Positions 53,281 through 62,239 of a stretch of DNA of 64,000 nt are shown here, in pieces. A program made the position numbers and the translations under genes. Under the pieces are notes generated by a model. That model searched no databases, had not been told where the DNA came from, and was given only the letters and a program-made list of their open reading frames with translations. The stretch's first letter is position 1, and every line of letters begins with the position of its first letter. Source of the stretch: Anseongella ginsenosidimutans (GTDB taxonomy: Bacteria; Bacteroidota; Bacteroidia; Sphingobacteriales; Sphingobacteriaceae); contig NZ_CP042432.1 in the NCBI RefSeq assembly GCF_008033235.1, positions 3,968,001 through 4,032,000 of the forward strand. Reading direction: 5' to 3'.

Positions 53281-55014
53281 TTAATCCAGGAAAACACTTC
53301 TGAACCAGGAAGGCGCTTCTACGGAGAAATCCGCATTAAATTCCAGTACAGGAACTGAAGCGCCTACCGTGGATGTGTTCAGCTCGAGGTCGGTAATTTC
53401 CCACCAGGTGGGATTATTAAGTTTCAGCTGCGCATCGATAAAACGGGGCGACGCGAAATTGCTAAGTGTGGTGGAAATACCGGGAGATAAACCGAACAGC
53501 CGGAAGAAATCAAAATTATACCGCCAAACTGCCATCGCGGAGTCTGAATCCCAAAGATCGAAAACACCGCGATTAATAAAAGGCTGGCGCATCGAAAGGA
53601 AATCCGGGCTCGCGGAAGGACGGAAACTAGGCGGCGCAGCCAATTCAGGGTCGAGAGAAAGCGGCTGCTCCGCTTCCTGTCTTTGTAAATGCGAAGCCGT
53701 TAAGGCTTGCCGTTTTGGCGAAATGGCGGGCAGCGCGGGTGAAATGGCGGGCGGAGCAGTAGTTGCGGAAATACCGGGATAGGCGCCGTTCACCAGCACC
53801 TTCTCGCACTCGTCGCCGGAAGCCGCCAGCGCGGAAGCACCCGGAGGCGGGGGAAGCTGGGTAACTGTAGCGGGAGTTGCTGCCGGCGCATTCTCTGTTG
53901 CCGCCGGGAAAGAAGCGACAAATATTTCCACCCGGCGCCAGTTATCCGGATTTCCCTGCAATGCGGCGGGAGGTGGCTGCTGATCCCGAACACCGGTGGT
54001 GGAGCGGAACCTGTTAACGAGCGGTGTCGCCGGATCCTGCCTGTCCAGGTGCCTGTTGGCGGGCACCCGCCCGGCAATAAATGCTTTCACGGAATTTGCG
54101 CGCTGCAGGCTTATACGGTCATTAATGGCATCCGTGCCACTCGGATCCGTATGTCCGGTAATATTTACAAAGAAATCATTGGTGCGGATAAGATTAGTAG
54201 CCAGGAACAATTTTCGATGCTGCGCAGAGTCCGGAATACTAAAAGGGCTTATCCTGTTTGCGGGGTACCCGCTGATGACGATACGGGCAAAGGATTCGCC
54301 CCGGTGAGACCCTCCCGACGCCAGGCCACGAAGATCAGATGCAGGAACTCCCTGCTCTGTGGCAATCAGATTTTGAATATTCACCGTAGGGTCATGCACA
54401 TCCGTAGTAAGCCTGCTGGCGTCCGGCGGGTGTGCCTGCAATTCCATCAGGGCCGCATGCCCGCATAGCTCATGGCCAAGGATCTCTGTATTCGACATAA
54501 TAACACGCCTTTCGGCAGGCCCTGCTGTCCAGTTGCCGTAATCAATGGGTGCGTTAGGTCCCGGAACAACCACTACCCCTTCCGATTCAAGGGTATGCGG
54601 GCTAACCACGTCGCTCACCAGTATCCTCCAGTTACCTGATCCGCGCCTTGTCAATACATGCAGGCAACAGCATCCCGCCGGATTATTTCCGGCCGCCAGC
54701 TGCCCGGCGGTAGCGGAAGAATCAACCGGCGAAACAAGGCCTGTTGAGGAATCGGTTTGAAAACCGGGACAAAGATCTTGCAGTAAACCTCCCACATGCG
54801 CTGTACGCTCGGAAGGGCGCAGCCGGCTTGCCGGATCGCTTGCCGGGTTACGTCCCGGAATACTGTTCACAAGATAGGGGGGATAAGTAGGTTCGGCAAC
54901 TAATTTAGTTTGTATAACAGGCTTAAAAAATTGCTGTTCCGGTCCCGGCCGGGAAATTCCCGGCGCTTTATTCACCTGCGCAGCCGGGTTTGATCTGGTG
55001 CCTGAGGATGCCAT
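53281..55014 (-). CDS. eCIS-associated protein with HELCGH motif and OmpA-like region
   Basis: The protein has 577 residues. There is no signal peptide. The N-terminus has FFKPVIQTKL, as in DUF4157-type eCIS proteins. Residues 178-190 read EILGHELCGHAAL, an HExxxH motif like the HELLGH of M49 peptidases. Residues about 240-370 are OmpA-like (DFFVNITGHTDPSGTDAIND, RISLQRANSVKAFI). A proline/alanine linker and a beta-rich C-terminus follow. It may be a cargo enzyme or a particle component; both are inference. Adjacent to the DUF4157 gene (five bases). Confidence 0.65.
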   Translation of the reverse strand: MASSGTRSNPAAQVNKAPGISRPGPEQQFFKPVIQTKLVAEPTYPPYLVNSIPGRNPASDPASRLRPSERTAHVGGLLQDLCPGFQTDSSTGLVSPVDSSATAGQLAAGNNPAGCCCLHVLTRRGSGNWRILVSDVVSPHTLESEGVVVVPGPNAPIDYGNWTAGPAERRVIMSNTEILGHELCGHAALMELQAHPPDASRLTTDVHDPTVNIQNLIATEQGVPASDLRGLASGGSHRGESFARIVISGYPANRISPFSIPDSAQHRKLFLATNLIRTNDFFVNITGHTDPSGTDAINDRISLQRANSVKAFIAGRVPANRHLDRQDPATPLVNRFRSTTGVRDQQPPPAALQGNPDNWRRVEIFVASFPAATENAPAATPATVTQLPPPPGASALAASGDECEKVLVNGAYPGISATTAPPAISPALPAISPKRQALTASHLQRQEAEQPLSLDPELAAPPSFRPSASPDFLSMRQPFINRGVFDLWDSDSAMAVWRYNFDFFRLFGLSPGISTTLSNFASPRFIDAQLKLNNPTWWEITDLELNTSTVGASVPVLEFNADFSVEAPSWFRSVFLD

Positions 55015-55019
55015 CGTAT

Positions 55020-56069
55020 CTATATATTCGGCAAGCCGCAGGCCGCCTTTGCATCATCCCCGATATCCACCGCGCTGTTTTCACAGTCATGCCAATATTC
55101 ATGCAGAATGGTTGCAGCAAGCGCCCACCGGCTCCTGATGTTGAACAACTGCTCGGTAACCGCGTGATGTTCCCCATTGGCGCCGTCCGTCAGTCCGTTT
55201 CCGCCTGAACCATCGGCCTCCCGCCACATCCAGATGACCGCCCGGTTGTTTAAGTCGGCCAGGGACCTTGCCACGTCGCAATTATCTGTATACCATTGCT
55301 GGCATGTCTCGGAACGCCAGTCGCTTCCTGCCACCAGGCGGTCTACGATGGCCATTGCTGCATCCATTCCATTGGGGCCTTGCCTTTCGGCAGCGGTAAT
55401 TTCCCGGAAGGTATTTCCGCCGGAAGTATTGTGGTCCCCGGCCCCATAGGTCCAGCGCTGAAGGTGGCCGCCATCGCCGCCCTGCTGCACCACATGGGTC
55501 AATTCATGTGCAAGCAACTGCTTACCGGCTATTGTACCGGGAGCGAATTCTCCCTGGTTAAAATAGATATCACTGCCGTGCGCAAATGCCCGGGCGTTCA
55601 GATCCCTGCTTAACTGCACCGCTTTTCCGCCGGTATGTATCTTAACACTGCTGAAATCGGCGCCAAAGCGGCTCTCCATCCAGCTGCGTGTTTCCTGAGG
55701 CAAAAGTTTTCCGCTTCCCTTACTCGCCTGCAAAGATGAACTGAAATGCTCCCCAACGCTTCGATCCCTGTTTACCGCTTTGCGTTGCAGCAGGGGGGTA
55801 ATGCTTGCTCTGACCGGTTTACGCTGTAACTGCTTTTTTTCCTCTTCCTCGCAATGGGCACATTTGCGCTGAACAGGCGCAGTTAAGGAAGCAGGCATAC
55901 GCATTACTTTATCTGCAACCGCATCCGCTTCCCTTTCGTACCGGTCATTAGGCGCATTGACCGTTAATTTAGGTTGCACGGCCGCGGGCGCAAAAAATGC
56001 GCAGCCCTGCCCGCCGTTTGACTGCCTGGTACCGGCCTGCCTGTTTCTCTGCTTTACCTGGTGTTCCAT
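55020..56069 (-). CDS. DUF4157 (eCIS core) protein with C-terminal zincin motif
   Basis: The protein has 349 residues. The N-terminus has the ALPPQPKL-like AAVQPKLTVNAPNDRYEREA, then CAHCEEEEKKQLQRK, both typical of eCIS DUF4157 proteins. DUF4157 spans about 120-200 with AHELTHVVQQG (HExxH at 188-192). The C-terminal 140 residues hold a second HExxH in ATILHEYWHDCENS (323-327). DUF4157 domains are known at the N-terminus of eCIS-linked toxins, so the C-terminal domain may be a metalloprotease effector. Confidence 0.75.
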   Translation of the reverse strand: MEHQVKQRNRQAGTRQSNGGQGCAFFAPAAVQPKLTVNAPNDRYEREADAVADKVMRMPASLTAPVQRKCAHCEEEEKKQLQRKPVRASITPLLQRKAVNRDRSVGEHFSSSLQASKGSGKLLPQETRSWMESRFGADFSSVKIHTGGKAVQLSRDLNARAFAHGSDIYFNQGEFAPGTIAGKQLLAHELTHVVQQGGDGGHLQRWTYGAGDHNTSGGNTFREITAAERQGPNGMDAAMAIVDRLVAGSDWRSETCQQWYTDNCDVARSLADLNNRAVIWMWREADGSGGNGLTDGANGEHHAVTEQLFNIRSRWALAATILHEYWHDCENSAVDIGDDAKAACGLPNI

Positions 56070-56080
56070 ACTATTTTCTT

Positions 56081-56833
56081 TTATGGTATTCTTCCGTAAC
56101 CTAATAGTTTATCCATGCGTGTTTTCACATAGGAAAATCCCGCCACATTTGCTGCCTTATTCCCTTCGATCGTATACAGAAAGCCGTCCTTATAATGATG
56201 GACCAGGCCAATATGCCCCAGGCCGGAAGGCAGGCTCACTCTCCACCAGCAAACAATATCGCCCGGCTGAGGCAGCTCATCTTTATCCAGTGTCCACCCT
56301 TTCTCACGCAGCTGGTTGTAAATATTCCTTGCTCCCGCCGAATAGCGAAAAGGCATATCTTCTTTGCTGCCGCCGGCGGCCTGCAGGTAACACCAGCTCA
56401 CGAAAGCGGCGCACCAGCTATAGCCTTCTCCAAGGCCCGTTGGCGCAAGGTACTTTTTCACCCAGGGGCCTCTGTTGTTTCCGCCTTCTTCCCCCGCTCC
56501 GCTATTCAGTTCATCTATGGCAAACTGCAAGGCGCTGCGGCCGGCCGCGGATCCGCCGAATGAGCTGTCCGGGAAAATGCCGTAATTAATAACGCCTTCA
56601 TAAACTTTTGTCTTCGGATTTTGCAAAGCCCACCAGGTGAGCGGCCCCACTTTCCCGTCAACAGCCAGCGGTTCCCCGTGCTTGTCCAGGTGGCGGCTCT
56701 GAAAATTCCGCACCGCTTTATAGGTGGTATGATCAAAAATACCGGTAACGGGCAGGTCATAATCCAGTTCCCTCAGGATTTCCTGGAGTTCTCTGATTTT
56801 TTCGCCCTCCTGTCCTTTTTTCAACAGTTCCAT
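56081..56833 (-). CDS. Peptidoglycan-binding/CHAP-type amidohydrolase in the eCIS operon
   Basis: The protein has 250 residues without a signal peptide. The first 75 residues are a PG_binding_1 domain (LLKKGQEGEKIRELQEILRE, VDGKVGPLTWWALQ). The rest is a TIGR02594/CHAP-like hydrolase with the catalytic Cys in GYSWCAAFVSWCYLQAAGG and the His in GLGHIGLVHHYKDG. It would cut peptide links in peptidoglycan. In this context it may release or anchor particles, or be delivered as cargo. One base separates it from the tape-measure gene. Confidence 0.8.
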   Translation of the reverse strand: MELLKKGQEGEKIRELQEILRELDYDLPVTGIFDHTTYKAVRNFQSRHLDKHGEPLAVDGKVGPLTWWALQNPKTKVYEGVINYGIFPDSSFGGSAAGRSALQFAIDELNSGAGEEGGNNRGPWVKKYLAPTGLGEGYSWCAAFVSWCYLQAAGGSKEDMPFRYSAGARNIYNQLREKGWTLDKDELPQPGDIVCWWRVSLPSGLGHIGLVHHYKDGFLYTIEGNKAANVAGFSYVKTRMDKLLGYGRIP

Positions 56834-56834
56834 A

Positions 56835-58316
56835 TTATGTCCATTCTACGGTTAAAATTTCTTTCATCCAGGGAGTTTTAATGGTGGAAAAGCCCCAGGG
56901 CAATTTAGCCAGCAGCACATCAGGCACTTGCTGGTCCGCCTGGAGCAGCCAGCCTTTCTCCCTGCCGCTTATTTTTCCAGGCCGCTGCAGAAAGGCTTCG
57001 CGCAGCCCCTCTATACTGGTGTTCCTTAAAGCCTTCCAATGGCCGATCACCGATTCGAGCAGGTCATTCGCTTCTTTTTTCTCAAAATCACTCAGAAAGA
57101 TATCCAGGGGCAAAGGAGCTTCAAGGGGAAAACCGGCAAGAAGCTTGTTAAGGAACAGGTCATGTTCGCTGTAATCATCCTGCCCGCTGGTAAGATAGCG
57201 GGTTAATACGATGGAGCGCTGCAGCATTTCCCGGGAATCCCACTTGTTGTTCACGGTATGGCCGGTATTTTCAAATAAATCACATAAAAAGGGATGCAGT
57301 AATACAAGACCGGCGTTATTAATGTACACCGGTTCTTCAATCAGCGGCGGAACGGGTTTTTCGCGGGGCGGAAGGTTCAGCATCTCTTTATGATAATTGA
57401 GTACAGGCTTTCCTGGAAGCAAGATAAGGTATTTCTCGAGGACCTCCGGCAGTTTCATGAATACGGGCTTATGCTTTTCTTCCAGCACCCGCACCACTTC
57501 CTGTGAAAGCGCCTCGGAAAGGCGGTGTTTTCTGATCTCCCGCCCGTTATGCAGGACGCTGAGCGAATGTAAAAAAACAGCAGGATGTTCGTCCCGGGGA
57601 AGTCCCGACAGGTGAAAGATGGCATTCCAGTTCTTCCGCATATTCCTGATCTCAGCAGGATCCCAGCCCTTTTTTATCAAAACCGGAAGTATGTTTTTTT
57701 CGGGAAGCAGGTACACCAGCCTTTTCACCGCATTCAGATCGGAAGCCAGCAATTCAACCAATTCCCGGGTAAAATCATCCCGGAGATCCGGCCCCTGGCG
57801 ATCCAGGAAACTGACGGACCTTAAAAAACGACGCGAGTTTTTCAATAAGTCCCGTAATTCATTTTTCAGCTGTTCTTTACTTTCATGGGGTGAATTCCAG
57901 GGCTGCACGCCGCTTTTCAGATAGTGCAAAATAAAACCGGCCCGGCGCTTCCGCTCCCCGGCCCCCTGGCCTTTTGCTCCCGCACGCGAAACACCGCTAG
58001 CCCCTTGCTCCCGGGCCGCTTCCCGGTCGAGAAAGGTTTCCAGCCGGCGAATAACGGAGTTTACAAACGTGTTTTCCCAATTATCCGCGTCCAGCTCCCC
58101 GGCATCAATGACCAGATGAGGTATGCTTATCAATGGGCCGGCGGCGTATTTTTCGTCGAAAAGTTTTTCCATGGCCGGTACCAGCCGCAGCCGGCAAACT
58201 TCCGAAAGTTCTTCCCGGATCTTAAATGCATCTTCCGTCCTGTCAAACTCAACGTCCACCCGCTGGATCCTGATGCGGTGAGTAACTTTGTTATTCGCTG
58301 TCATGATCGCTGTCAT
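56835..58316 (-). CDS. Contractile injection system tape-measure protein
   Basis: The protein has 493 residues. The N-terminus THRIRIQRVDVEFDRTEDAF, then RLVPAMEKLFDEKY and ISIPHLVIDAGELDADNWEN, is the hallmark of the CIS_TMP family. Internal regions repeat a similar helix-strand layout (LVYLLPEKNILPVLIKKGWD) and INNAGLVLLHPFLCDLFENT is strongly conserved. It is expected to set the tube length of the injection particle. It overlaps the 1308-residue gene by four bases (ATGA). Confidence 0.88.
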   Translation of the reverse strand: MTAIMTANNKVTHRIRIQRVDVEFDRTEDAFKIREELSEVCRLRLVPAMEKLFDEKYAAGPLISIPHLVIDAGELDADNWENTFVNSVIRRLETFLDREAAREQGASGVSRAGAKGQGAGERKRRAGFILHYLKSGVQPWNSPHESKEQLKNELRDLLKNSRRFLRSVSFLDRQGPDLRDDFTRELVELLASDLNAVKRLVYLLPEKNILPVLIKKGWDPAEIRNMRKNWNAIFHLSGLPRDEHPAVFLHSLSVLHNGREIRKHRLSEALSQEVVRVLEEKHKPVFMKLPEVLEKYLILLPGKPVLNYHKEMLNLPPREKPVPPLIEEPVYINNAGLVLLHPFLCDLFENTGHTVNNKWDSREMLQRSIVLTRYLTSGQDDYSEHDLFLNKLLAGFPLEAPLPLDIFLSDFEKKEANDLLESVIGHWKALRNTSIEGLREAFLQRPGKISGREKGWLLQADQQVPDVLLAKLPWGFSTIKTPWMKEILTVEWT

Positions 58317-61300
58317 TGAATGGTTGAATTGTCAAACTCTTCTCCGCTGCCCTGGTATTTCCTGAACAGCTGCGGCGTCATCGTAAACTTCTGCTCATTC
58401 GCGCAATTCCCGGAGGGAAGCTGATGGTTCACATGCAGGCTGATGCTGAAGTCCAGCCGGGGGCTTAACCCTAATTCCGACTGTTTCACTTCAACCACCT
58501 GTGTGGTAAAAGAACGGCTGATCCTCCCCTGGGTGATCGTCCATGTATAACCGGATGCATCCGTTTGCCTGGGTTTAAGGACCAGTAAATTGTCCGTATC
58601 CATCCACTTTATCTGCATAATAAATGAAGCATCGGCAACAACCACCCGCAGGTCAAGCCCTGTGCCCATGTATTCCAGCCGGTAGTCTTTGGTAGACTTA
58701 ATCCGGTGCCTGGCGGGAACGAAGTCCATTTTCCCCGCAGCTGCATCCATGCTAATGATCAGTTTATCCGGATTTTTTATTTCTTCAATTGTTTCGGGGA
58801 AAGGTTCAATGCTGAATTCATATTCTTTCCGGTCATTTACGCAAAAAACCCGTGGTTGCAAGTCAAATTGAGGATCGGCTGGTTTGCGCAGCGTAATAGT
58901 CTGTTTGGCTTCTGCCATACAGGAGGCGTGGTTGACCCTGAGGGTTACGACAAAGCTTGCTTCACTTTCCTCCAGGCGGTAGGTGTGCCTGGGCGAAAAT
59001 TCGGCTGAAGTGGCGCCGTCGCCAAAATCCCAGCTTACCTGCCGGTTCTCTTCGTCCGTAAAACCGGGGATAAATTGTACAGTGAGATCTCCCATATCCC
59101 GGGTCTTGAAATCTACCTGGAACTTTTCGGCAATACGAAGGTCAACGCTGGTACTTCGTCCGTCGGCCAGCGTATAAGTGAGGGTATTCATGCCGGCTGC
59201 CAATCCTTCAGGCGAAAAGGCAAAGCCGTTCTCCTCGCTTATTCCTCCCGCGGAAGCTGTTAATTTCCCTCCGGCAGGCGATACGGTTACCGGGTAAAGC
59301 CGCGAATCGTCATTACAAAATTCCGTGGGCCTGATACGAATGGACAATACTTCTTCCGGGGTTGCCGGAAGCACGTAAGAAACGGAGGCACAGCCGGAAC
59401 AGCAGATATAGGGCAGGTAGAAATCAGCAATTACCGCTTCTTCGGCTACGCGGAAATCAAGGGGTTCTTCCCTGTCCGGAATACTTACCAGGATATCGCG
59501 GATCCTCTTCCTGTTATCCGGATCCATATCCCTGCACGTATCCATAAACGTTCCGAGCGCCTTTTCAAATTTTCTTAGTAATTGCGGATTGTTCACGTAG
59601 GCTTCCCTGATCAGTTCCTCCGTACCGGCTGCGCTGCCAGTAGCAAAAGAACCGCGTTCAGCAATCGTTGAGCCTGCTTCCCGGAAAGCAGCGCTTTCTG
59701 CCGCTGAAACGGTTCTTTCCCCTATTGCGGTTAGCCCGGCGAGCAGCCTTCGCGGCGGGCTTTCATGGTAAACCATGATAAAAGTACCGCCTTTTGGCAC
59801 CCCGGCTTTATGTTCAAGGCCAGGATGTTTTTTTGCATAATGCATGAGATTGGTCAGCAGGCGAAGCTCGCGTAACCTTCGCTGGTATTCTTCTTTAAGC
59901 GCTTTCAGACGGTGATCCAGACAGATATAGATCAATGTACGTATCCGGACCGTCAGTTCGAAAAAGCCCAGTTCCTGCAGGCGTTTAAGCAGGGCCTGGT
60001 AATTCTCGTTTCCGGCATCCAGGCGCTCCAGGGCCTCGCCTATCCGGGCAAGGTCCCCTGCGGCATCCACTACGGCTTCATAACGTGGCTGGAAGAGTTC
60101 CATATCCAGCTGGCCCAGCTCTTTGTTTGCAAGAACCTGGAATAATCTTTCGACTGAATGAATAAAGTAAAACAGGGCAGCATAAAGCGCATGATCATTG
60201 AAACCGGCCGCACTGACGGCACTGGCTGCGCCAGCAGCGGCGCCGGTCCTCCCCGCCGTTGCACCGGCAGCGCCAGAAATACCGGCGGAAAGATCAAGGG
60301 CGGTAAACCGATTAAAGGATATCCGCCTGCTTACGAGATTCAAATAAGCTTCTCCGACGCTTCCCTTCTGCGGCGGGCAATGACTTTTGAGAAAATCGCC
60401 CGGTTGAAACGCAGCAGCCCTCCCGGCCAGTGTTTCGCCACCCGAAAGCACTCCTGCCCTAACCCGCGCCTGGTAGGGTATTCTTGCGGCCATGCATTGG
60501 AATTCACCGAATTTGCATTTCATTTCGGCCAGCAAGACCCGGTAAATTGATTCCAGGTCCCGGAAATGACATTCGTGATCGTCTGCGTTAAAGAAAGCGC
60601 TGATCGTCGCCGTTGATAAGGCAAGGGCTTCGAAAGGCAGGTTAAAATGATCGCGGCGGGCAAGCAGGGTTTGCAATGCGGCTGTAACCGGCTTCCCGAT
60701 ATGGCCCTCCACACGGAAAAAGTTATAGGTTTCTATATCATAGTTTAAAGGGTTCAGCACCGTATCCGCGCTGCTGTATTCCCCCGCGTGATAAGACAAA
60801 TTGCTGTCCGCTCTTCCCCGCCGGGTCTTTTCCCAGCTCCAGAGCGGATACATAGCACCGGGATCGTAATAATAGGGAATACACCGCTCCGATAAAGGAT
60901 GCTCCAGGTACCGGCTGGGAGTGATCTTTACTTCGGCCGGGAAAAGCGTTTTTACGTGTGGAACACTGAATGTTTCAATGATCGCGGCGAGGCGCTTAAA
61001 AAGAAGCCTCACTTCTGAAACCAGCTGCTGCTGACCGTTAAAAAGCGGGGAATAAATAAAGTAATGCCTGTACGATGATCGTACATGATCTGTCGTATCC
61101 CTGTTGGCTTCGCCCAGCATTAAATGAAGCGGGAACAGGTCCCTGTCCGGACAGCATTCGGTCTGTACATCAACGATCTTATATTCGAGTTCGTGATAGG
61201 CCTTTATGATGTCATCGATCCAATCATAGAAATACTGGATAAAGTAGGGGTTGGCCGTTTTGATATGGGAAAGCGTGTCGTTAAACCTGGAAGCCACCTG

Positions 61301-62239
61301 CTCAAAAGGATTGTTCTCCGCACCTAAAACAGGCTGGTAACGGTAATAGCAGGCATTCAGCGTTTCTGCCAGCTGCTTTAAGGTACTTTCGTCAACAATT
61401 CTTAAGAATGCTCCGAAGACGTCATTCGTATTTTTCAGTTCCCGGGCCGGCACGTTAAACCGCCGCAGCTGCATGTCCTGCTGAGCCGCCCGGCTGAGGC
61501 GCGGTTCACGAAGCCGTCTGCCTGGAACAGATTCGAAGCGCGGGCCGCGGGTTGCAGCTTCCCGGAACGCCCGGCTGTGACGCGGGTTCTCGGAAACATC
61601 CCGGAGTACCCGGCTGAGGCGCGGGTTCGGGGAAACATCCCGCAATCCGGCTGCCGGCCGCCGCAGCAAGCCGCCCGAAAGTTCGCCGGCAGGTTCCCGG
61701 ACGCCGGTAAATTCGTCCAGGTCTTCTCTTGAAACCAGCAAAGGTTTTACCCGGAACTCGATCTTGTCGCCTTTATCTTCACAGTCGATCTCGATGCAGT
61801 TTTTCAGCGGCTTTTCCTTCATTTCAAGCAAAAGGACCACGATCTTATCCTTCACGAAATCTTCCCGGCCTTTCAGCGGCTGTCCGTCCTCCGCTTCCAG
61901 GGATTCTTCAGCGGTGAGCAATTCCCACATATGCCAGTCTTCATACACCGGCTTATATTCCGGTGAGAAGTATTCCGGAAGTGTGTACGGACGCGAATAA
62001 GTATAGATTTTCCGCTCCTGGAGTACCAAGTAGCCCTCTGAAGTTACACCGCAGCCTTTGCCTATCTCAATGCTTTCGGGACCTGCTTTGATTTCGAGGC
62101 CGCACACGATTCCGATGCCGATCAGGCGGTTCCTGGTCAGGCGTCCCTGTTCGTCAAGATAATTCACCACCTGGTTCAGGTGTTCGGCTGTTAATACCTG
62201 GTCAGCTACGAAGACAGGATATGTGTTATACTCATTCAT
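58313..62239 (-). CDS. Large eCIS protein with PKD domain and 13-residue repeats
   Basis: The protein has 1308 residues without a signal peptide. It starts VFVADQVLTAEHLNQVVNYL, DEQGRLTRNRLIGIGIVCGL, seen in large eCIS structural proteins. Residues about 198-250 form four 13-residue Arg-rich repeats (RDVSPNPRLSRVL type). A long helical region follows; then a PKD domain at about 1050-1118 (VSWDFGDGATSAEFSPRHTY) and beta-rich repeats to the end. It may be a tail-fibre or baseplate spike-linked protein; the role is unproven. The stop and start overlap with neighbours. Confidence 0.7.
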   Translation of the reverse strand: MNEYNTYPVFVADQVLTAEHLNQVVNYLDEQGRLTRNRLIGIGIVCGLEIKAGPESIEIGKGCGVTSEGYLVLQERKIYTYSRPYTLPEYFSPEYKPVYEDWHMWELLTAEESLEAEDGQPLKGREDFVKDKIVVLLLEMKEKPLKNCIEIDCEDKGDKIEFRVKPLLVSREDLDEFTGVREPAGELSGGLLRRPAAGLRDVSPNPRLSRVLRDVSENPRHSRAFREAATRGPRFESVPGRRLREPRLSRAAQQDMQLRRFNVPARELKNTNDVFGAFLRIVDESTLKQLAETLNACYYRYQPVLGAENNPFEQVASRFNDTLSHIKTANPYFIQYFYDWIDDIIKAYHELEYKIVDVQTECCPDRDLFPLHLMLGEANRDTTDHVRSSYRHYFIYSPLFNGQQQLVSEVRLLFKRLAAIIETFSVPHVKTLFPAEVKITPSRYLEHPLSERCIPYYYDPGAMYPLWSWEKTRRGRADSNLSYHAGEYSSADTVLNPLNYDIETYNFFRVEGHIGKPVTAALQTLLARRDHFNLPFEALALSTATISAFFNADDHECHFRDLESIYRVLLAEMKCKFGEFQCMAARIPYQARVRAGVLSGGETLAGRAAAFQPGDFLKSHCPPQKGSVGEAYLNLVSRRISFNRFTALDLSAGISGAAGATAGRTGAAAGAASAVSAAGFNDHALYAALFYFIHSVERLFQVLANKELGQLDMELFQPRYEAVVDAAGDLARIGEALERLDAGNENYQALLKRLQELGFFELTVRIRTLIYICLDHRLKALKEEYQRRLRELRLLTNLMHYAKKHPGLEHKAGVPKGGTFIMVYHESPPRRLLAGLTAIGERTVSAAESAAFREAGSTIAERGSFATGSAAGTEELIREAYVNNPQLLRKFEKALGTFMDTCRDMDPDNRKRIRDILVSIPDREEPLDFRVAEEAVIADFYLPYICCSGCASVSYVLPATPEEVLSIRIRPTEFCNDDSRLYPVTVSPAGGKLTASAGGISEENGFAFSPEGLAAGMNTLTYTLADGRSTSVDLRIAEKFQVDFKTRDMGDLTVQFIPGFTDEENRQVSWDFGDGATSAEFSPRHTYRLEESEASFVVTLRVNHASCMAEAKQTITLRKPADPQFDLQPRVFCVNDRKEYEFSIEPFPETIEEIKNPDKLIISMDAAAGKMDFVPARHRIKSTKDYRLEYMGTGLDLRVVVADASFIMQIKWMDTDNLLVLKPRQTDASGYTWTITQGRISRSFTTQVVEVKQSELGLSPRLDFSISLHVNHQLPSGNCANEQKFTMTPQLFRKYQGSGEEFDNSTIQ
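61487..61642 (-). repeat. Four 39-bp (13-codon) tandem repeats in the large eCIS gene
   Basis: Units at 61604-61642, 61565-61603, 61526-61564 and 61487-61525 encode RDVSPNPRLSRVL, RDVSENPRHSRAF, REAATRGPRFESV and PGRRLREPRLSRA. The first two are nearly identical in DNA; the last two are diverged. The period keeps the reading frame. Confidence 0.75.

Noticed and set aside
53271-53297. GTG start for the eCIS ATPase overlapping the previous gene
   Set aside because: The ATG at 53270 follows the upstream stop closely and the extra nine residues are not supported by the family.
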